From an uncultured delta proteobacterium (GTDB lineage Bacteria > Desulfobacterota > Desulfobulbia > Desulfobulbales > Desulfocapsaceae): DNA of 50,937 nucleotides. The notes under the pieces were generated by a model. That model had not been told where the DNA came from, searched no databases, and was given only the letters and a program-made list of their open reading frames with translations. Location: the NCBI GenBank assembly GCA_903875445.1, contig CAIQWD010000040.1, forward strand, positions 1 to 50,937. Reading direction: 5' to 3'. The translations under genes were made by a program, and so were the position numbers. Below are positions 24,748 to 34,241 of the stretch, in pieces (within the stretch, counting starts at the first letter, position 1; every line of letters starts with the position of its first letter).

Positions 24748-25140
24748 ATGGAAAACAGTACGGAAGCTGTCAGATTGGACAAATGGTTGTGGGCCGCACG
24801 CTTCTTTAAAACGCGCTCTCTCGCCACCCAGGCGGTGAACGGCGGCAAGGTGCATGTCAATGGCAATCGAGGTAAGGCGGCGCACAGTGTTCTGGTTGGC
24901 GACAAACTGGTCATTACTATTGGTACCATGGAGTTTCAAATAGCGGTTCTGGCTACCAGTAAATTCCGGAGACCTGCCCCGGAAGCCCGGCTTCTCTATG
25001 CCGAATCGACAGAAAGTATCTCCGCCCGGGAAGAACAGCGGGAAATGAAGAAAATGCTCAGCGCCGGGTTTACTGCCCCTGCCGGGAAACCAGGGAAACG
25101 TGATCGAAGAAAGATCAGATCCTTTACGAGAAATGATTAA
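24748..25140 (+). CDS. hslR: S4-domain RNA-binding protein, Hsp15-like
   Basis: The 130-residue protein begins [20 protein letters not shown], followed by [20 protein letters not shown] and [18 protein letters not shown], the S4 fold of HslR/Hsp15. Family members bind 50S subunits carrying stalled nascent chains. The C-terminus is basic ([14 protein letters not shown]), as in Hsp15. It is first in a run of five plus-strand genes with gaps of 14 bases or overlaps. Confidence 0.85.
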   Translation: MENSTEAVRLDKWLWAARFFKTRSLATQAVNGGKVHVNGNRGKAAHSVLVGDKLVITIGTMEFQIAVLATSKFRRPAPEARLLYAESTESISAREEQREMKKMLSAGFTAPAGKPGKRDRRKIRSFTRND

Positions 25141-25154
25141 AAAGAGAGAAAACG

Positions 25155-25784
25155 ATGCAGAAGATAGAGCGAGCACTGATAAGCCTCACCGATAAATCGG
25201 GAATCGAAGGTTTTGCCGGGGAGTTGGCAAAACTGGGCATTAACCTGCTTTCAACGGGCGGGACAGCCAAAAAACTGCGGGATGCCGGGCTTACGGTCAT
25301 GGATGTCTCGGAGTTCACCGGTTTCCCCGAGATGCTTGACGGGCGGGTAAAAACCCTGCATCCCAAGGTGCATGGCGGCATCCTCAATCAGAGAGCCAAC
25401 AGCGATCATCAGCAGCAATGCGCCGCCCACGGGTTGCGCAATATCGATCTTATTGCCGTCAATCTCTATGCCTTTGAAAAAACGGTTGCCGATCCGAACT
25501 GCAGTTTGGCCGATGCCATTGAAAATATCGATATCGGCGGACCCACCATGTTGCGGGCAGCTGCCAAGAATTTTCACGATGTGACGGTTATTGTCGATCC
25601 GGCAGACTATCCGCTGGTTCTTGCGGAAATCAAGGCAAGCGGTAATACCACCTTAAAGACCCGCTTCATGCTGATGAAGAAGGTCTTTGCCCTCACCGCC
25701 GTCTATGACACGACGATCTCCAGGTGGTTGGAAAAGGTCGAGGTGCAGGCAAACGACTATTTTTCGGAGAACAAACGATGCTGA
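25155..25784 (+). CDS. purH: Stand-alone IMP cyclohydrolase (PurH N-terminal domain)
   Basis: The 209-residue protein matches only the MGS-like IMP cyclohydrolase half of Pur[57 protein letters not shown], and [20 protein letters not shown]. It closes the purine ring, turning FAICAR into IMP. The AICAR transformylase half, about 300 residues in bifunctional PurH, is absent; the frame stops cleanly and the next gene is a different enzyme. The organism must carry the transformylase elsewhere. Confidence 0.92.
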   Translation: MQKIERALISLTDKSGIEGFAGELAKLGINLLSTGGTAKKLRDAGLTVMDVSEFTGFPEMLDGRVKTLHPKVHGGILNQRANSDHQQQCAAHGLRNIDLIAVNLYAFEKTVADPNCSLADAIENIDIGGPTMLRAAAKNFHDVTVIVDPADYPLVLAEIKASGNTTLKTRFMLMKKVFALTAVYDTTISRWLEKVEVQANDYFSENKRC

Positions 25785-26365
25785 AAATGGCCGTGTTACT
25801 GTCGGGCAGCGGGCGAACGCTTGACAACTTCCATGAGCGCATCGAAAAAGGCACTCTTGCCGCCCGGATCCAGGTGGTTGTTGCCAACGTCGAAGGTGTT
25901 CTCGGTCTCACCAAGGCAAAGAAATACGGCTACCCTGCCTTTTATAGCCGCGACAATGCCGGAATCAACACCATTCTGCAGGACTACGATGTCGATATCG
26001 TCTGCCTTGCCGGCTATCTGAAACTCTATACTCCGCCGCAAAAACTTGCCCGGGCGGTGATCAATATCCATCCTTCGCTTATTCCCAGCTTCTGCGGGGA
26101 TGGCTTCTATGGTCATCATGTGCACAGTGCGGTCAAGGCGCGTGGCTGCACGGTGAGCGGTTGCACGGTACATTTCGCCGATGGACAATATGACGAGGGC
26201 CCCATCATCCTGCAAAAGTGCGTCGAACTCGCCTATGAAGATGATATCGATACCATTGCCACCAAGGTGTTTGCCATCGAGTGCGAGGCCTTCCCCGAGG
26301 CGATCAACAGGGTCGATGAACGGGGAATCGATTTCTTTTGGCAAAGGGTGAGAGGTTCCGTATGA
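25778..26365 (+). CDS. purN: PurN-like formyltransferase
   Basis: A 195-residue formyltransferase-fold protein: [20 protein letters not shown] (SGxGT-like loop), [35 protein letters not shown] (the NIHPSLLPxFxG motif with catalytic Asn and His) and [12 protein letters not shown] (catalytic Asp). It most resembles GAR transformylase but has GSGRT in place of the common GSGSN, and SFCGDGFYG is atypical. It overlaps purH by seven bases. Other formyl acceptors cannot be excluded. Confidence 0.82.
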   Translation: MLKMAVLLSGSGRTLDNFHERIEKGTLAARIQVVVANVEGVLGLTKAKKYGYPAFYSRDNAGINTILQDYDVDIVCLAGYLKLYTPPQKLARAVINIHPSLIPSFCGDGFYGHHVHSAVKARGCTVSGCTVHFADGQYDEGPIILQKCVELAYEDDIDTIATKVFAIECEAFPEAINRVDERGIDFFWQRVRGSV

Positions 26366-26892
26366 GCAAAAGAGTTGTCATGTCGGCCGAGGATATCGAT
26401 CTGGCCATTCAACGGATTGCCTTGCAGATTCTCGAAAAGAACCATGGCCGCGGCTCCCTGGCCATAGTCGGCATTCATACCTGCGGGGTGTATGTGGCCA
26501 GGAGGATTCATGCCTCTATCGAAAGCCAGCTTGCGGTGACCATCCCGTTTGGGTCGCTTGATATCAACCTGTATCGTGACGACTGGAGTCTCATCAGCCA
26601 GAACCCGGTGGTCAAGACCACGGAAATCACCTTTGATGTCGACAATACCAATCTCATCCTCGTCGACGACGTGATTTTTACCGGTCGCACCATCCGTGCG
26701 GCCATGGATGCGATCATGGATTATGGCCGTCCCAATACCATCCAACTGGCGGCACTTGTCGACCGGGGCGGCAGGGAGCTGCCTATTCAGCCCGATTTTA
26801 CCGGGATGACCACCGGTATTCTGCAAAATGAACGGATTAAGGTTATGCTCAGTGCCGAGGGCGAGGATGGCGAGGTCATCATAGAAAGCTGA
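26362..26892 (+). CDS. pyrR: PyrR: pyrimidine regulator / uracil phosphoribosyltransferase
   Basis: The 176-residue protein shows MSAEDIDLAIQRIALQILEK, IVGIHTCGVYVARRI, DINLYRDDWS, the PRPP motif LILVDDVIFTGRTIRAAMDA and LAALVDRGGRELPIQPDF. PyrR binds pyr mRNA in some bacteria and makes UMP from uracil. ATG 26362 overlaps the purN stop (ATGA). No pyr genes adjoin, so here the enzyme activity may dominate. Confidence 0.93.
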   Translation: MSKRVVMSAEDIDLAIQRIALQILEKNHGRGSLAIVGIHTCGVYVARRIHASIESQLAVTIPFGSLDINLYRDDWSLISQNPVVKTTEITFDVDNTNLILVDDVIFTGRTIRAAMDAIMDYGRPNTIQLAALVDRGGRELPIQPDFTGMTTGILQNERIKVMLSAEGEDGEVIIES

Positions 26893-29123
26893 TGGCGGCC
26901 GTCGAACTTCTTGCCCCGGTCGGCAGTGTGGAAACCTTCCGGGCGGCTCTCGATAGCGGGGCCGATGCCGTCTATGTCGGCGCCCCGGGCTTTAACGCCC
27001 GCAATCTGGCAAGGGATCTGCGCCTTGAAGAAATCGGCGCGATGATCCGTTCCTGCCATAAACTCGGCAAGAAACTCTTTGTTGCCGCCAATAGCCTTAT
27101 CCTCGAAAAAGAGCTGCCGCTCGTCATTGAAAATCTGGCGTTACTCCAGGAACTGCAGCCGGACGGCCTGATTGTTCAGGATCTAGGCATAATCCGGCTG
27201 GTAAAGAACCATTTCCCCGCGCTGAAATTGCATGCCTCGACCCTGATGCTGGCCCACAACTCGGAGGCCGTCGAATTCCTGGCAAATCTCGGTTGTGGGC
27301 GGGTGGTTCTCGCCCGCGAACTCACCCTCAAAGAGATTGCGGCAATAACCGCCCGGCGTGGCGATACCGAGATTGAAGTATTCATCCATGGGGCCATGTG
27401 TTTTTCCTACTCCGGGCTTTGCCTCTTTTCTTCCTATCTCGGCGGCAAAAGCGGCTTGCGTGGACGCTGTGTGCAGCCGTGTCGGCGGGCGTATAGTGAG
27501 TCCGGCCAGGGCAGGGGGCATGGAAAAAAGGTCGATCCGGCCAGATATCTTTTTTCCATGAACGATTTGAGTGGTCTGGATGTCCTGCCGGATTTATTGC
27601 AAACCGGCATCACCTCGCTAAAAATTGAAGGGCGCTTACGATCGGCGCAGTATGTGCAGTGCATCGTCGGCGCCTATCGGCAGGTGCTCGATGCCGCTCC
27701 AGATGAGCAGCAGAGTGCCGTTGCATCGGCAAAAGCAATGGCCGAACGGGCGATGAGCCGCAAGACTTCTCCCGGCTATTTTCTCTCACCGCAGCCGCCC
27801 GAGGCTATTTCTCCATTTCATTCCGGCAATATGGGCATCCATCTGGGCCGCTTTACCACCATCAAGATGGCCGGAGAACAGCGGATCTGCAAGTTTGTCT
27901 TGAAGGGCGATTTAACGGTCGGCGACCGACTGCGGCTGCACCGGGAACCCTCCGGCGAGCGCATGCCCTATCGGTTGAAGGCCCTCTTTGTCTCCGGCGT
28001 CCAGCAGGATCAGGCCGGCAGCGGCCAAAAGGTGTCGATTGCCCTACCGGAAAACTTTGAGATGGCACCCGGTGGCCACGTCGAGGTGTATAAGATCGAT
28101 AGCGCCTCCGGCGGGCCGGTCAACCCCAACTTTCTTGCCACGGGTGAAGTGGCCAGGGAACTTGCCGGGATACGCAAAAAGCTGTCTCGAACAATAGAGC
28201 GGATTACGGTAAAGATATGCGGCAGCGATGAACCTGACGCTACGCCCGAGGCCGACAGCAAAGGCGAAAAAGGGGGAAAACTCGGCGGGCGAAGCCTGCC
28301 GAAAAAAGGCCTGCCGCTTGAATGGTGGCTGAAAACCGATTCGGTCAAAACCTTATTGGGCGATATGCCTCTGGCACCCGACCGGTTTTTACTTACTTTT
28401 GACAAGCAGATCCTCAGCCAGGCCGGAAAAATAAAGAATACCCTCGGCCGAAAAACACGGATGGTGATCTGGGCCCTGCCGCCGATCATCATGGAAAGTG
28501 AGTTGAGCCGGTATCATAAGCAGATTGCTGTACTGATGCGTACCGGTTTCAGGAGTTTTCAGCTTGGACATATCAGCCAGGTGGCACTTTTTGGCAAGGA
28601 GAAAGTCCAGCTATTTGCCGATTATACCTTTAACCTGCTGAATAGCCAAGCGATGGCCTTGGTTGGCGATCTGCGACTTTCCAGGGCGCAGGCAGCAATT
28701 GAGATGGACCGGGAGGCGCTCCACCATCTTCTCGCCGCCAAAGGAGGGAAAATTCCCCTCGGCGAAGAGGACCGGGGAGATCGCAGCATTCCCATCGGCC
28801 TGACTGTTTATGGCGCCCCGGCCCTCTATACCTCGCGCCTTGCAGCAAGCCATTTTCATTATGATCGGCAGATCCTCAGTCCGAAAAACGAGGCCTATGT
28901 CATCAAAAAAATGGACGGTTGCACCCAGATCTTTCCGGAACGGCCTTTTTCGCTTCTTCCTTATCTCCAGGAACTGCGGGATCTGGGGGTCAAGTATGTG
29001 GTCGTCGATATCTCAGGCGGCAAGGTTTCCGGTCGCAATCTCCAGGAATTGCAAGATCGCCTAGCCAATACCGGGCGGTACGGCAAGCTCTCCACCTTCA
29101 ACTACCTGGGAAGGCTTGAATAG
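26892..29123 (+). CDS. rlhA: U32-family protein, RlhA-like (23S rRNA C2501 hydroxylation)
   Basis: The 743-residue protein has VELLAPVGSVETFRAALDSG, GADAVYVGAPGFNARNLARD, the U32 core HGAMCFSYSGLCLFSSYLGG and GLRGRCVQPCRRAY with four Cys, then SLKIEGRLRSAQYVQ. A long C-terminal extension, as in RlhA (DUF3656 region), follows, with PLEWWLKTD and a final (beta/alpha) part VKYVVVDISGGKVSGRN. It overlaps pyrR by one base. A related U32 protein, TrhP-like, is encoded 6 kb to the left. Confidence 0.87.
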   Translation: MAAVELLAPVGSVETFRAALDSGADAVYVGAPGFNARNLARDLRLEEIGAMIRSCHKLGKKLFVAANSLILEKELPLVIENLALLQELQPDGLIVQDLGIIRLVKNHFPALKLHASTLMLAHNSEAVEFLANLGCGRVVLARELTLKEIAAITARRGDTEIEVFIHGAMCFSYSGLCLFSSYLGGKSGLRGRCVQPCRRAYSESGQGRGHGKKVDPARYLFSMNDLSGLDVLPDLLQTGITSLKIEGRLRSAQYVQCIVGAYRQVLDAAPDEQQSAVASAKAMAERAMSRKTSPGYFLSPQPPEAISPFHSGNMGIHLGRFTTIKMAGEQRICKFVLKGDLTVGDRLRLHREPSGERMPYRLKALFVSGVQQDQAGSGQKVSIALPENFEMAPGGHVEVYKIDSASGGPVNPNFLATGEVARELAGIRKKLSRTIERITVKICGSDEPDATPEADSKGEKGGKLGGRSLPKKGLPLEWWLKTDSVKTLLGDMPLAPDRFLLTFDKQILSQAGKIKNTLGRKTRMVIWALPPIIMESELSRYHKQIAVLMRTGFRSFQLGHISQVALFGKEKVQLFADYTFNLLNSQAMALVGDLRLSRAQAAIEMDREALHHLLAAKGGKIPLGEEDRGDRSIPIGLTVYGAPALYTSRLAASHFHYDRQILSPKNEAYVIKKMDGCTQIFPERPFSLLPYLQELRDLGVKYVVVDISGGKVSGRNLQELQDRLANTGRYGKLSTFNYLGRLE

Positions 29124-29163
29124 GGCCGACCCCGTGAGCACCTGTTGCCTGTCTTCCGGCGAA

Positions 29164-30261
29164 TCAGTTGGTTTTCTGGGGCTTGCCTTCGTCCAGACGG
29201 CGCATACCTTCCATGAGCAATTTCATGAAGAAGCCGATTTCCGGGGTGCTGAAATCCTCCGGGGCGATCCCCGGAGTAAAGCGGAAGCGCCCGGATTTTT
29301 CCTTGAGAATCTGATAAAAAGCCAGGTCTCCGGCATGGTCCGCGTATTTTGCCTTGATGAGCGAGCCCTGGCGAAAGGAGAAGCGGGCGGTACCCTTGCT
29401 GAGGTCGGTGATGGTCAGGATTCCGGTCTTGCTGTTCATGTTCAGGGTTTGGAAGAGCGCCTCGGCCGGGATCTCCGCAAGGTTGCCGTTTATGCCGGAG
29501 GAGAGGTCTTCGGCTCTGATTTTGTTGGATCTGTTCAGTCTTTCCGCCATGAGGCGGGAGAAATACAGCTGGATTGCCGGGTAAATATCTAATATTTTAT
29601 GAAAATTCGGTTGATTTATGTAGAGTATGGAGCTTGCTTCCTTGACCTGAATAGTGGCGTTGACACTATCATTGCAGATGAGACTCATTTCCCCGAACAC
29701 CTCGCCCTTGTCGAGGGTTGAAATGATGATGCCGGCATCGTTCAAAACATTGACACTGCCGGCAACGATGATAAAGAATCTGCCGCCCGGATCACCTTTA
29801 CGAATGACAATGTCGCCGGTTTTGTATTTGTTCAGTTTGAAATAACTGATCACCGTGTCGAGGTGTTTTTCGTCAATATTCTTGAAAAAGGAGAAGCTGC
29901 TGAGCAGATGTACCATCGAGCCGAGTTCGTCGGACAAACTGCCTTCGTTGTTTTTTACCAGGTGTTCATCCTTGCTGTGTTCAAGCTTGATGGAGCCGGT
30001 GCAGCCGCTGCAGCTGATCATGCAGACCGGAATCTTGTCGGCACGCTCATATTGAATGACTATTTTGCCAAGATCGCCATTGAGGATTTTGCAGATTTTT
30101 CGGTCGGCGGGGTATTTTACTATTGTGGTGGTGATAAAGCTGTTCTCGGTTTCACTGGTGAGCGGGATGGCGATCCCGGAAAGCTCAAAGATATCGCTGT
30201 ATTGGTAAAGCGGGCAACTGCGATTTTCAACAATTCGAAAGAGTATTTTGGGAAAACCCAT
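29164..30261 (-). CDS. Cyclic-nucleotide-binding-like protein with DUF4388/PATAN domain
   Basis: The 365-residue protein has an unassigned N-terminal region with a CSGC motif near residue 84. A CAP-type cyclic-nucleotide-binding domain spans about residues 120-245 (FFKNIDEKHLDTVISYFKLN, DIVIRKGDPGGRFFIIVAGS, KGEVFGEMSLICNDSVNATI). A C-terminal DUF4388/PATAN domain runs over about 255-365 (PAEALFQTLNMNSKTGILTI, FRQGSLIKAKYADHAGDLAF). No HTH is visible, so it is probably a signalling adaptor rather than a transcription factor. It converges on rlhA. Confidence 0.8.
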   Translation of the reverse strand: MGFPKILFRIVENRSCPLYQYSDIFELSGIAIPLTSETENSFITTTIVKYPADRKICKILNGDLGKIVIQYERADKIPVCMISCSGCTGSIKLEHSKDEHLVKNNEGSLSDELGSMVHLLSSFSFFKNIDEKHLDTVISYFKLNKYKTGDIVIRKGDPGGRFFIIVAGSVNVLNDAGIIISTLDKGEVFGEMSLICNDSVNATIQVKEASSILYINQPNFHKILDIYPAIQLYFSRLMAERLNRSNKIRAEDLSSGINGNLAEIPAEALFQTLNMNSKTGILTITDLSKGTARFSFRQGSLIKAKYADHAGDLAFYQILKEKSGRFRFTPGIAPEDFSTPEIGFFMKLLMEGMRRLDEGKPQKTN

Positions 30262-30571
30262 ACATTATGCCTTGCAAGTGAATAAGGTGATCAGGTTAAT
30301 GAAAAAATATCGATCCGTTGCTTTCCTTAAGGTCTAAGCATAGCCTTCTTGGTTCCCGGTGTCAAATTGTCACGTCAATTGCCGGATGGCAATCGCAGGG
30401 AACTCCTGACGATATCTGTTGACATATCGTTTTTGTTGCATTATAAATTACGCTCTTTCCATGTGAAATGTTGCGGGTCGGTAGCGAAGTCGACATATGA
30501 CCTGACCGGCACCTTGACAATACAAAAAACCAACAATTTGCAGAACTGATCGTTACAGGAGGAGTATCTAC
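30262..30571. other. Intergenic region with the rpsT promoter
   Basis: No gene is supported. The right half holds the rpsT promoter (separate entry). The left half should hold the promoter of the minus-strand cNMP-like gene, though none was confidently read. Confidence 0.5.
30419..30447 (+). promoter_or_regulatory. Strong sigma70-type promoter of rpsT
   Basis: A consensus -35 TTGACA (30419-30424), a 17-base spacer and a -10 TATAAA (30442-30447) lie about 125 bases upstream of rpsT. The long leader leaves room for autoregulation by S20 (inference). Confidence 0.82.
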
Positions 30572-30844
30572 GTGGCTAATCATAAATCCGCTGAAAAAAG
30601 AAGTCGCCAGGCCCAGGCTCAACGTTTGCGTAATAGAATGAACAAAAGCAAAATTAAAACCGTGGTCACCAAGCTTGATGAAGCCGTTGCCTCCGGTTCG
30701 GCAGACGCAGCACAGGAAGCTCTGAAAAAGGCTATTTCAGTGGTTGCCAAAACAGCGAGCAAAGGCACTATTCACAAGAAAACCGCCTCCCGGAAGATTT
30801 CTCGGCTGACCAAGCGCGTCAATGCCATGAACACCGCCGCCTAG
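30572..30844 (+). CDS. rpsT: 30S ribosomal protein S20
   Basis: The 90-residue basic protein starts MANHKSAEKRSRQAQAQRLR (MANxKSAxKRxR is the S20 signature) and continues RNRMNKSKIKTVVTKLDEA, KGTIHKKTASRKISRLTKRV. It binds 16S rRNA early in 30S assembly. The start is GTG, with GGAGGAG eight bases upstream. It is transcribed alone, with its own promoter and terminator. Confidence 0.97.
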   Translation: MANHKSAEKRSRQAQAQRLRNRMNKSKIKTVVTKLDEAVASGSADAAQEALKKAISVVAKTASKGTIHKKTASRKISRLTKRVNAMNTAA

Positions 30845-30890
30845 TTCGTCTGACACCTTGCCCGGGAACAGGGGCGCACACAGATCGATC

Positions 30891-30929
30891 AAGAGCCATG
30901 AAATCCTAAGATTTCATGGCTCTTTTTTT
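30891..30929 (+). terminator. Rho-independent terminator of rpsT
   Basis: A 15-base stem (AAGAGCCATGAAATC / GATTTCATGGCTCTT) with a CTAA loop is followed by a run of T. It separates rpsT from trpE. Confidence 0.95.
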
Positions 30930-31034
30930 ATTTCTGCCGCCGCTTGCGACTGGACAAGACCGGGAGACAGCTGGTATGTTGCCATATCGCAGGTTTTAGC
31001 GAAAAAAGAGAGAAATTTGACCTTCACAGGAACC

Positions 31035-32531
31035 ATGGCAAAGAGAATTTTCCGTCCGGATAAAACGCAGTTCGAAAGTGACATGAAGGCCCACCGGCTG
31101 GTGCCGGTTTCCACCCAGATAGTGGCGGACCTCGACACCCCTTTGACCTTGTTTTCCAAAGTGGCCGACGGGCGAAGTCATGCATTTCTCTTTGAGAGTA
31201 TGGAAGGTGGCGAAAAATGGGGTCGTTTTTCCTTTATCGGCTACGATCCCTTGGTGACCTTCACCTCGACAGGCGATTCGGTGACGATCAAGCACATGCA
31301 CGACGGTGGCAGCTCGCGGACCTTCACCGCTAATCCGCTTACCTCCTTAAAATCGCTTATAGATGAAATCGGCGCCGCCGACTATGCGCATCTGCCGAGG
31401 TTTTGCGGCGGGGCGGTCGGCTTTCTCGGCTACGACATGGTCAGGTTCATGGAAGATCTCCCCGATGACCGACCGGCCACCGAGCTGCCCGACTCGTCGT
31501 TTATGCTGCCGAAGATTGTCCTCGTCCACGACAGTTTCAAACAAACGGTGACTGTCGTCACTTGGGTGCAGACCGATGGCGGGGATGGAGATACCCTGTA
31601 TGCAGGGGCGCTGGTGCTGATAAACGAGGTAATTGACAAGATCAAGCGACCGGTGGCGCCAGCCCTCTTTCAGGAAAGCAGCGAGGGTTGTGAGCCGCAT
31701 ATTTTCACCTCGAACATGGAGAGAGATCAATTTACGGCGATGGTCGAACGGGCAAAGGAATATATCCTGGCCGGCGACATCATCCAGGTCGTCCTTTCCC
31801 AGAGGTTTCATACCCTTACCCGTTTGCCCCCCCTGGTGCTTTACCGGGCCTTACGACACATCAATCCCAGCCCGTATCTTTTTTATCTGCGTCTAGGAGA
31901 TGTCATTCAGATCGGATCGTCACCGGAGATACTGGTGCGCAAAGACGGCAGCAATATTGAACTGCGGCCCATTGCCGGAACGAGAAGGCGGGGTATGACG
32001 CCGGAGGAAGATGCGGCCCTTGAAAAAGAACTGCTGGCCGACCCGAAAGAGACGGCGGAGCATCTGATGCTCGTCGATCTCGGCCGCAACGATGTCGGGC
32101 GCGTCGCCAAGGGCGGCCATGTTCATGTCGAGGATCTATTAGTAATTGAACGTTACAGTCATGTCATGCACATCGTCTCCGGAGTGCATGGCGAGATTGC
32201 CGACGGTAAAGACCAATTCGATGTCATGGCCGCCTGCTTTCCGGCCGGAACCGTTAGCGGGGCACCGAAGATCCGGGCCATGCAGATTATCGACGAGTTG
32301 GAACCCGACAAGCGTGGCGCCTATGCCGGTTCCGTCGGTTATTTCGGCTTTTCCGGCAATATGGATTTCTGTATAACCATCAGGACATTCATTATGCACG
32401 GTCAGCATCTGTGGATTCAGGCCGGGGCGGGGATTGTTGCCGATTCCCAGCCGGATAAGGAGTTTGAGGAAACGATCAACAAATCCTTGGCCTTGCGCCG
32501 GGCGGTTGAACTGGCTGAAAAGGGATTTTAA
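31035..32531 (+). CDS. trpE: Anthranilate synthase component I
   Basis: TrpE converts chorismate and ammonia to anthranilate. The 498-residue protein has the feedback-site motif AFLFESMEGGEKWGRFSFIG near residue 50. The chorismate-binding domain has HIFTSNMERDQFTAMVERAK, IIQVVLSQRF, PSPYLFYLRLGDVIQIGSSPE, RPIAGTRRRGMTPEED, LVDLGRNDVGRVAK, and FPAGTVSGAPKIRAMQIIDE. ATG 31035 has CACAGGA upstream; the open frame extends back to 30858 through the rpsT terminator, which rules out the longer start. First gene of trpEGDC. Confidence 0.96.
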   Translation: MAKRIFRPDKTQFESDMKAHRLVPVSTQIVADLDTPLTLFSKVADGRSHAFLFESMEGGEKWGRFSFIGYDPLVTFTSTGDSVTIKHMHDGGSSRTFTANPLTSLKSLIDEIGAADYAHLPRFCGGAVGFLGYDMVRFMEDLPDDRPATELPDSSFMLPKIVLVHDSFKQTVTVVTWVQTDGGDGDTLYAGALVLINEVIDKIKRPVAPALFQESSEGCEPHIFTSNMERDQFTAMVERAKEYILAGDIIQVVLSQRFHTLTRLPPLVLYRALRHINPSPYLFYLRLGDVIQIGSSPEILVRKDGSNIELRPIAGTRRRGMTPEEDAALEKELLADPKETAEHLMLVDLGRNDVGRVAKGGHVHVEDLLVIERYSHVMHIVSGVHGEIADGKDQFDVMAACFPAGTVSGAPKIRAMQIIDELEPDKRGAYAGSVGYFGFSGNMDFCITIRTFIMHGQHLWIQAGAGIVADSQPDKEFEETINKSLALRRAVELAEKGF

Positions 32532-32533
32532 AA

Positions 32534-33139
32534 ATGCTTGTTATTATAGACAATTACGATTCTTTCACCTACAATATCGTACAGACTGTTGCCGCCAATG
32601 CCCTAGCCGAAGGACGCATTGAGGATATTAGGGTCTTTCGCAACGATAAGATCAGCGTACAGGAGATTGGCGCAATGCAGCCTGATCGGCTGCTGATTTC
32701 CCCAGGACCCTGCACCCCGAGAGAGGCCGGTATTTCCATTGAGGCCATCAAATATTTTGGCGGCAAACTCCCCATTCTCGGGGTCTGTCTCGGTCATCAG
32801 GCCCTTGGTGAGGCCTTTGGCGGCACGGTACTCCGGGCGCGGCGAATCATGCACGGCAAGACCAGTCCGATGTTCCATGACGGAATCGGCGTGTTTACCG
32901 GTCTTCCCAGTCCCTTTGACGGCATGCGCTATCATTCCCTGGTGGTTGAAGATAGTGATCTTCCATCCTGCCTGGAGGTGACCTGTCGAACCGATGAAGG
33001 GGAGTTGATGGGCCTCAGGCATCGGGAGTTGGCTATCGAAGGGGTGCAGTTTCATCCCGAGTCGATCATGACCCCGGCCGGCATACAGCTGCTTAAAAAC
33101 TTTATGAGCTCCGAATACTTAAAGATGCTTCGGCCGTGA
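32534..33139 (+). CDS. trpG: Anthranilate synthase glutaminase component
   Basis: The 201-residue class I amidotransferase begins MLVIIDNYDSFTYNIVQTVA and has LISPGPCTPREAGIS, the nucleophile loop LGVCLGHQALGEAFGG, and the His-x-Glu site in EGVQFHPESIMTPAG. It supplies ammonia to TrpE. The ATG lies two bases after the trpE stop. A PabA role in folate synthesis may be shared, as in other bacteria. Confidence 0.96.
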   Translation: MLVIIDNYDSFTYNIVQTVAANALAEGRIEDIRVFRNDKISVQEIGAMQPDRLLISPGPCTPREAGISIEAIKYFGGKLPILGVCLGHQALGEAFGGTVLRARRIMHGKTSPMFHDGIGVFTGLPSPFDGMRYHSLVVEDSDLPSCLEVTCRTDEGELMGLRHRELAIEGVQFHPESIMTPAGIQLLKNFMSSEYLKMLRP

Positions 33140-33175
33140 GAAACCTGCCATGAAAAGAGAATGGGGGAAGGGATC

Positions 33176-34219
33176 ATGAATATCAAACAAGCGATAAGTA
33201 AAGTCGTCACCGGCGATAATCTGACCGAGTCGGAGATGATTGCCGTTATGAATGAGATTATGGGCGGGCTTGCCACCGACGCTCAGATAGGCTCCTTTAT
33301 CACTGCTCTTCGCATGAAAGGGGAAACGATCGACGAAATCGTCGGAGCGGTTCGGGTTATGCGGGAAAAGGCCACCTTTGTCGATGCCGGGATTGATACC
33401 ACAGCCGGACAAGTGCTCATGGATATCGTCGGTACCGGTGGCGATGGCTCCGGAACCTTTAACGTCTCGACGACCACCGCCTTTGTTGTCGCCGCCGCCG
33501 GTATTCCCGTCGCCAAACACGGCAACCGGGCGGTTTCCTCGCATTGCGGCAGTGCCGATGTCCTTGAGGCCCTCGGCGTCAATTTAAGTATGCCCCCGGA
33601 GACCGTTGCCACCTGTGTTAGGTCGGTGGGTATTGGCTTTCTCTTTGCCCCTATGCTGCATGGGGCGATGAAGTACGCCATCGGCCCGCGTCGGGAGATC
33701 GGCATCCGCTCCATCTTTAATATCCTCGGGCCGATGACCAATCCGGCCAGAGCAAACGTCCAACTCACCGGGGTGTTTGCGAGAGAGCTGACGACGGTCC
33801 TGGCCGAGGTGCTGGTTCGACTGGGGATGAAACGGACCTTGGTTGTCTGGGGCGAAGGCAATCTCGACGAGTTGACCATTACCGGGACCTCACATGTCGC
33901 CGACGGCCATGATGGCAAGGTGACCAGCTACACCCTCGTGCCGGAAGATGTCGGTCTTGCCAGAGCGACACTTGCCGAGATACGTGGCGGTGCGACTGCC
34001 GCCGAAGCGGCGCAGCAGGTGCGACAAGTGCTCGGCGGGGCGCCGGGGCCGAAACTCAATATGGTCCTGCTGAATGCCGGAGCAGCTTTCCATGCTGCCG
34101 GCAAGTGCAACGATATCAAGTCGGGCGTTGTCTTTGCCCGTGAGATTATACACTCTGGGGCCGCCCTTGGAAAGCTCGAACAATTGCTAGGCTTTTGCCG
34201 TTCTGTCGGACCCTCATAA
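33176..34219 (+). CDS. trpD: Anthranilate phosphoribosyltransferase
   Basis: TrpD joins anthranilate to PRPP. The 347-residue protein has the PRPP loop VGTGGDGSGTFNVSTTTAFV, VAKHGNRAVSSHCGSADVLE, MHGAMKYAIGPRREIGIRSI and NILGPMTNPA, followed by the late MKRTLVVWGEGNLDEL. ATG 33176 is preferred because GGGGAAGGG lies just upstream; an ATG at 33161 would overlap that site. Confidence 0.96.
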   Translation: MNIKQAISKVVTGDNLTESEMIAVMNEIMGGLATDAQIGSFITALRMKGETIDEIVGAVRVMREKATFVDAGIDTTAGQVLMDIVGTGGDGSGTFNVSTTTAFVVAAAGIPVAKHGNRAVSSHCGSADVLEALGVNLSMPPETVATCVRSVGIGFLFAPMLHGAMKYAIGPRREIGIRSIFNILGPMTNPARANVQLTGVFARELTTVLAEVLVRLGMKRTLVVWGEGNLDELTITGTSHVADGHDGKVTSYTLVPEDVGLARATLAEIRGGATAAEAAQQVRQVLGGAPGPKLNMVLLNAGAAFHAAGKCNDIKSGVVFAREIIHSGAALGKLEQLLGFCRSVGPS

Positions 34220-34241
34220 ACGCTCTGTCACCCTTTTTATT

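Noticed and set aside
30930-31034. Trp attenuator leader before trpE
   Set aside because: Two TGG codons occur in the extended trpE frame, but there is no start codon, ribosome site or alternative hairpin set after the rpsT terminator.
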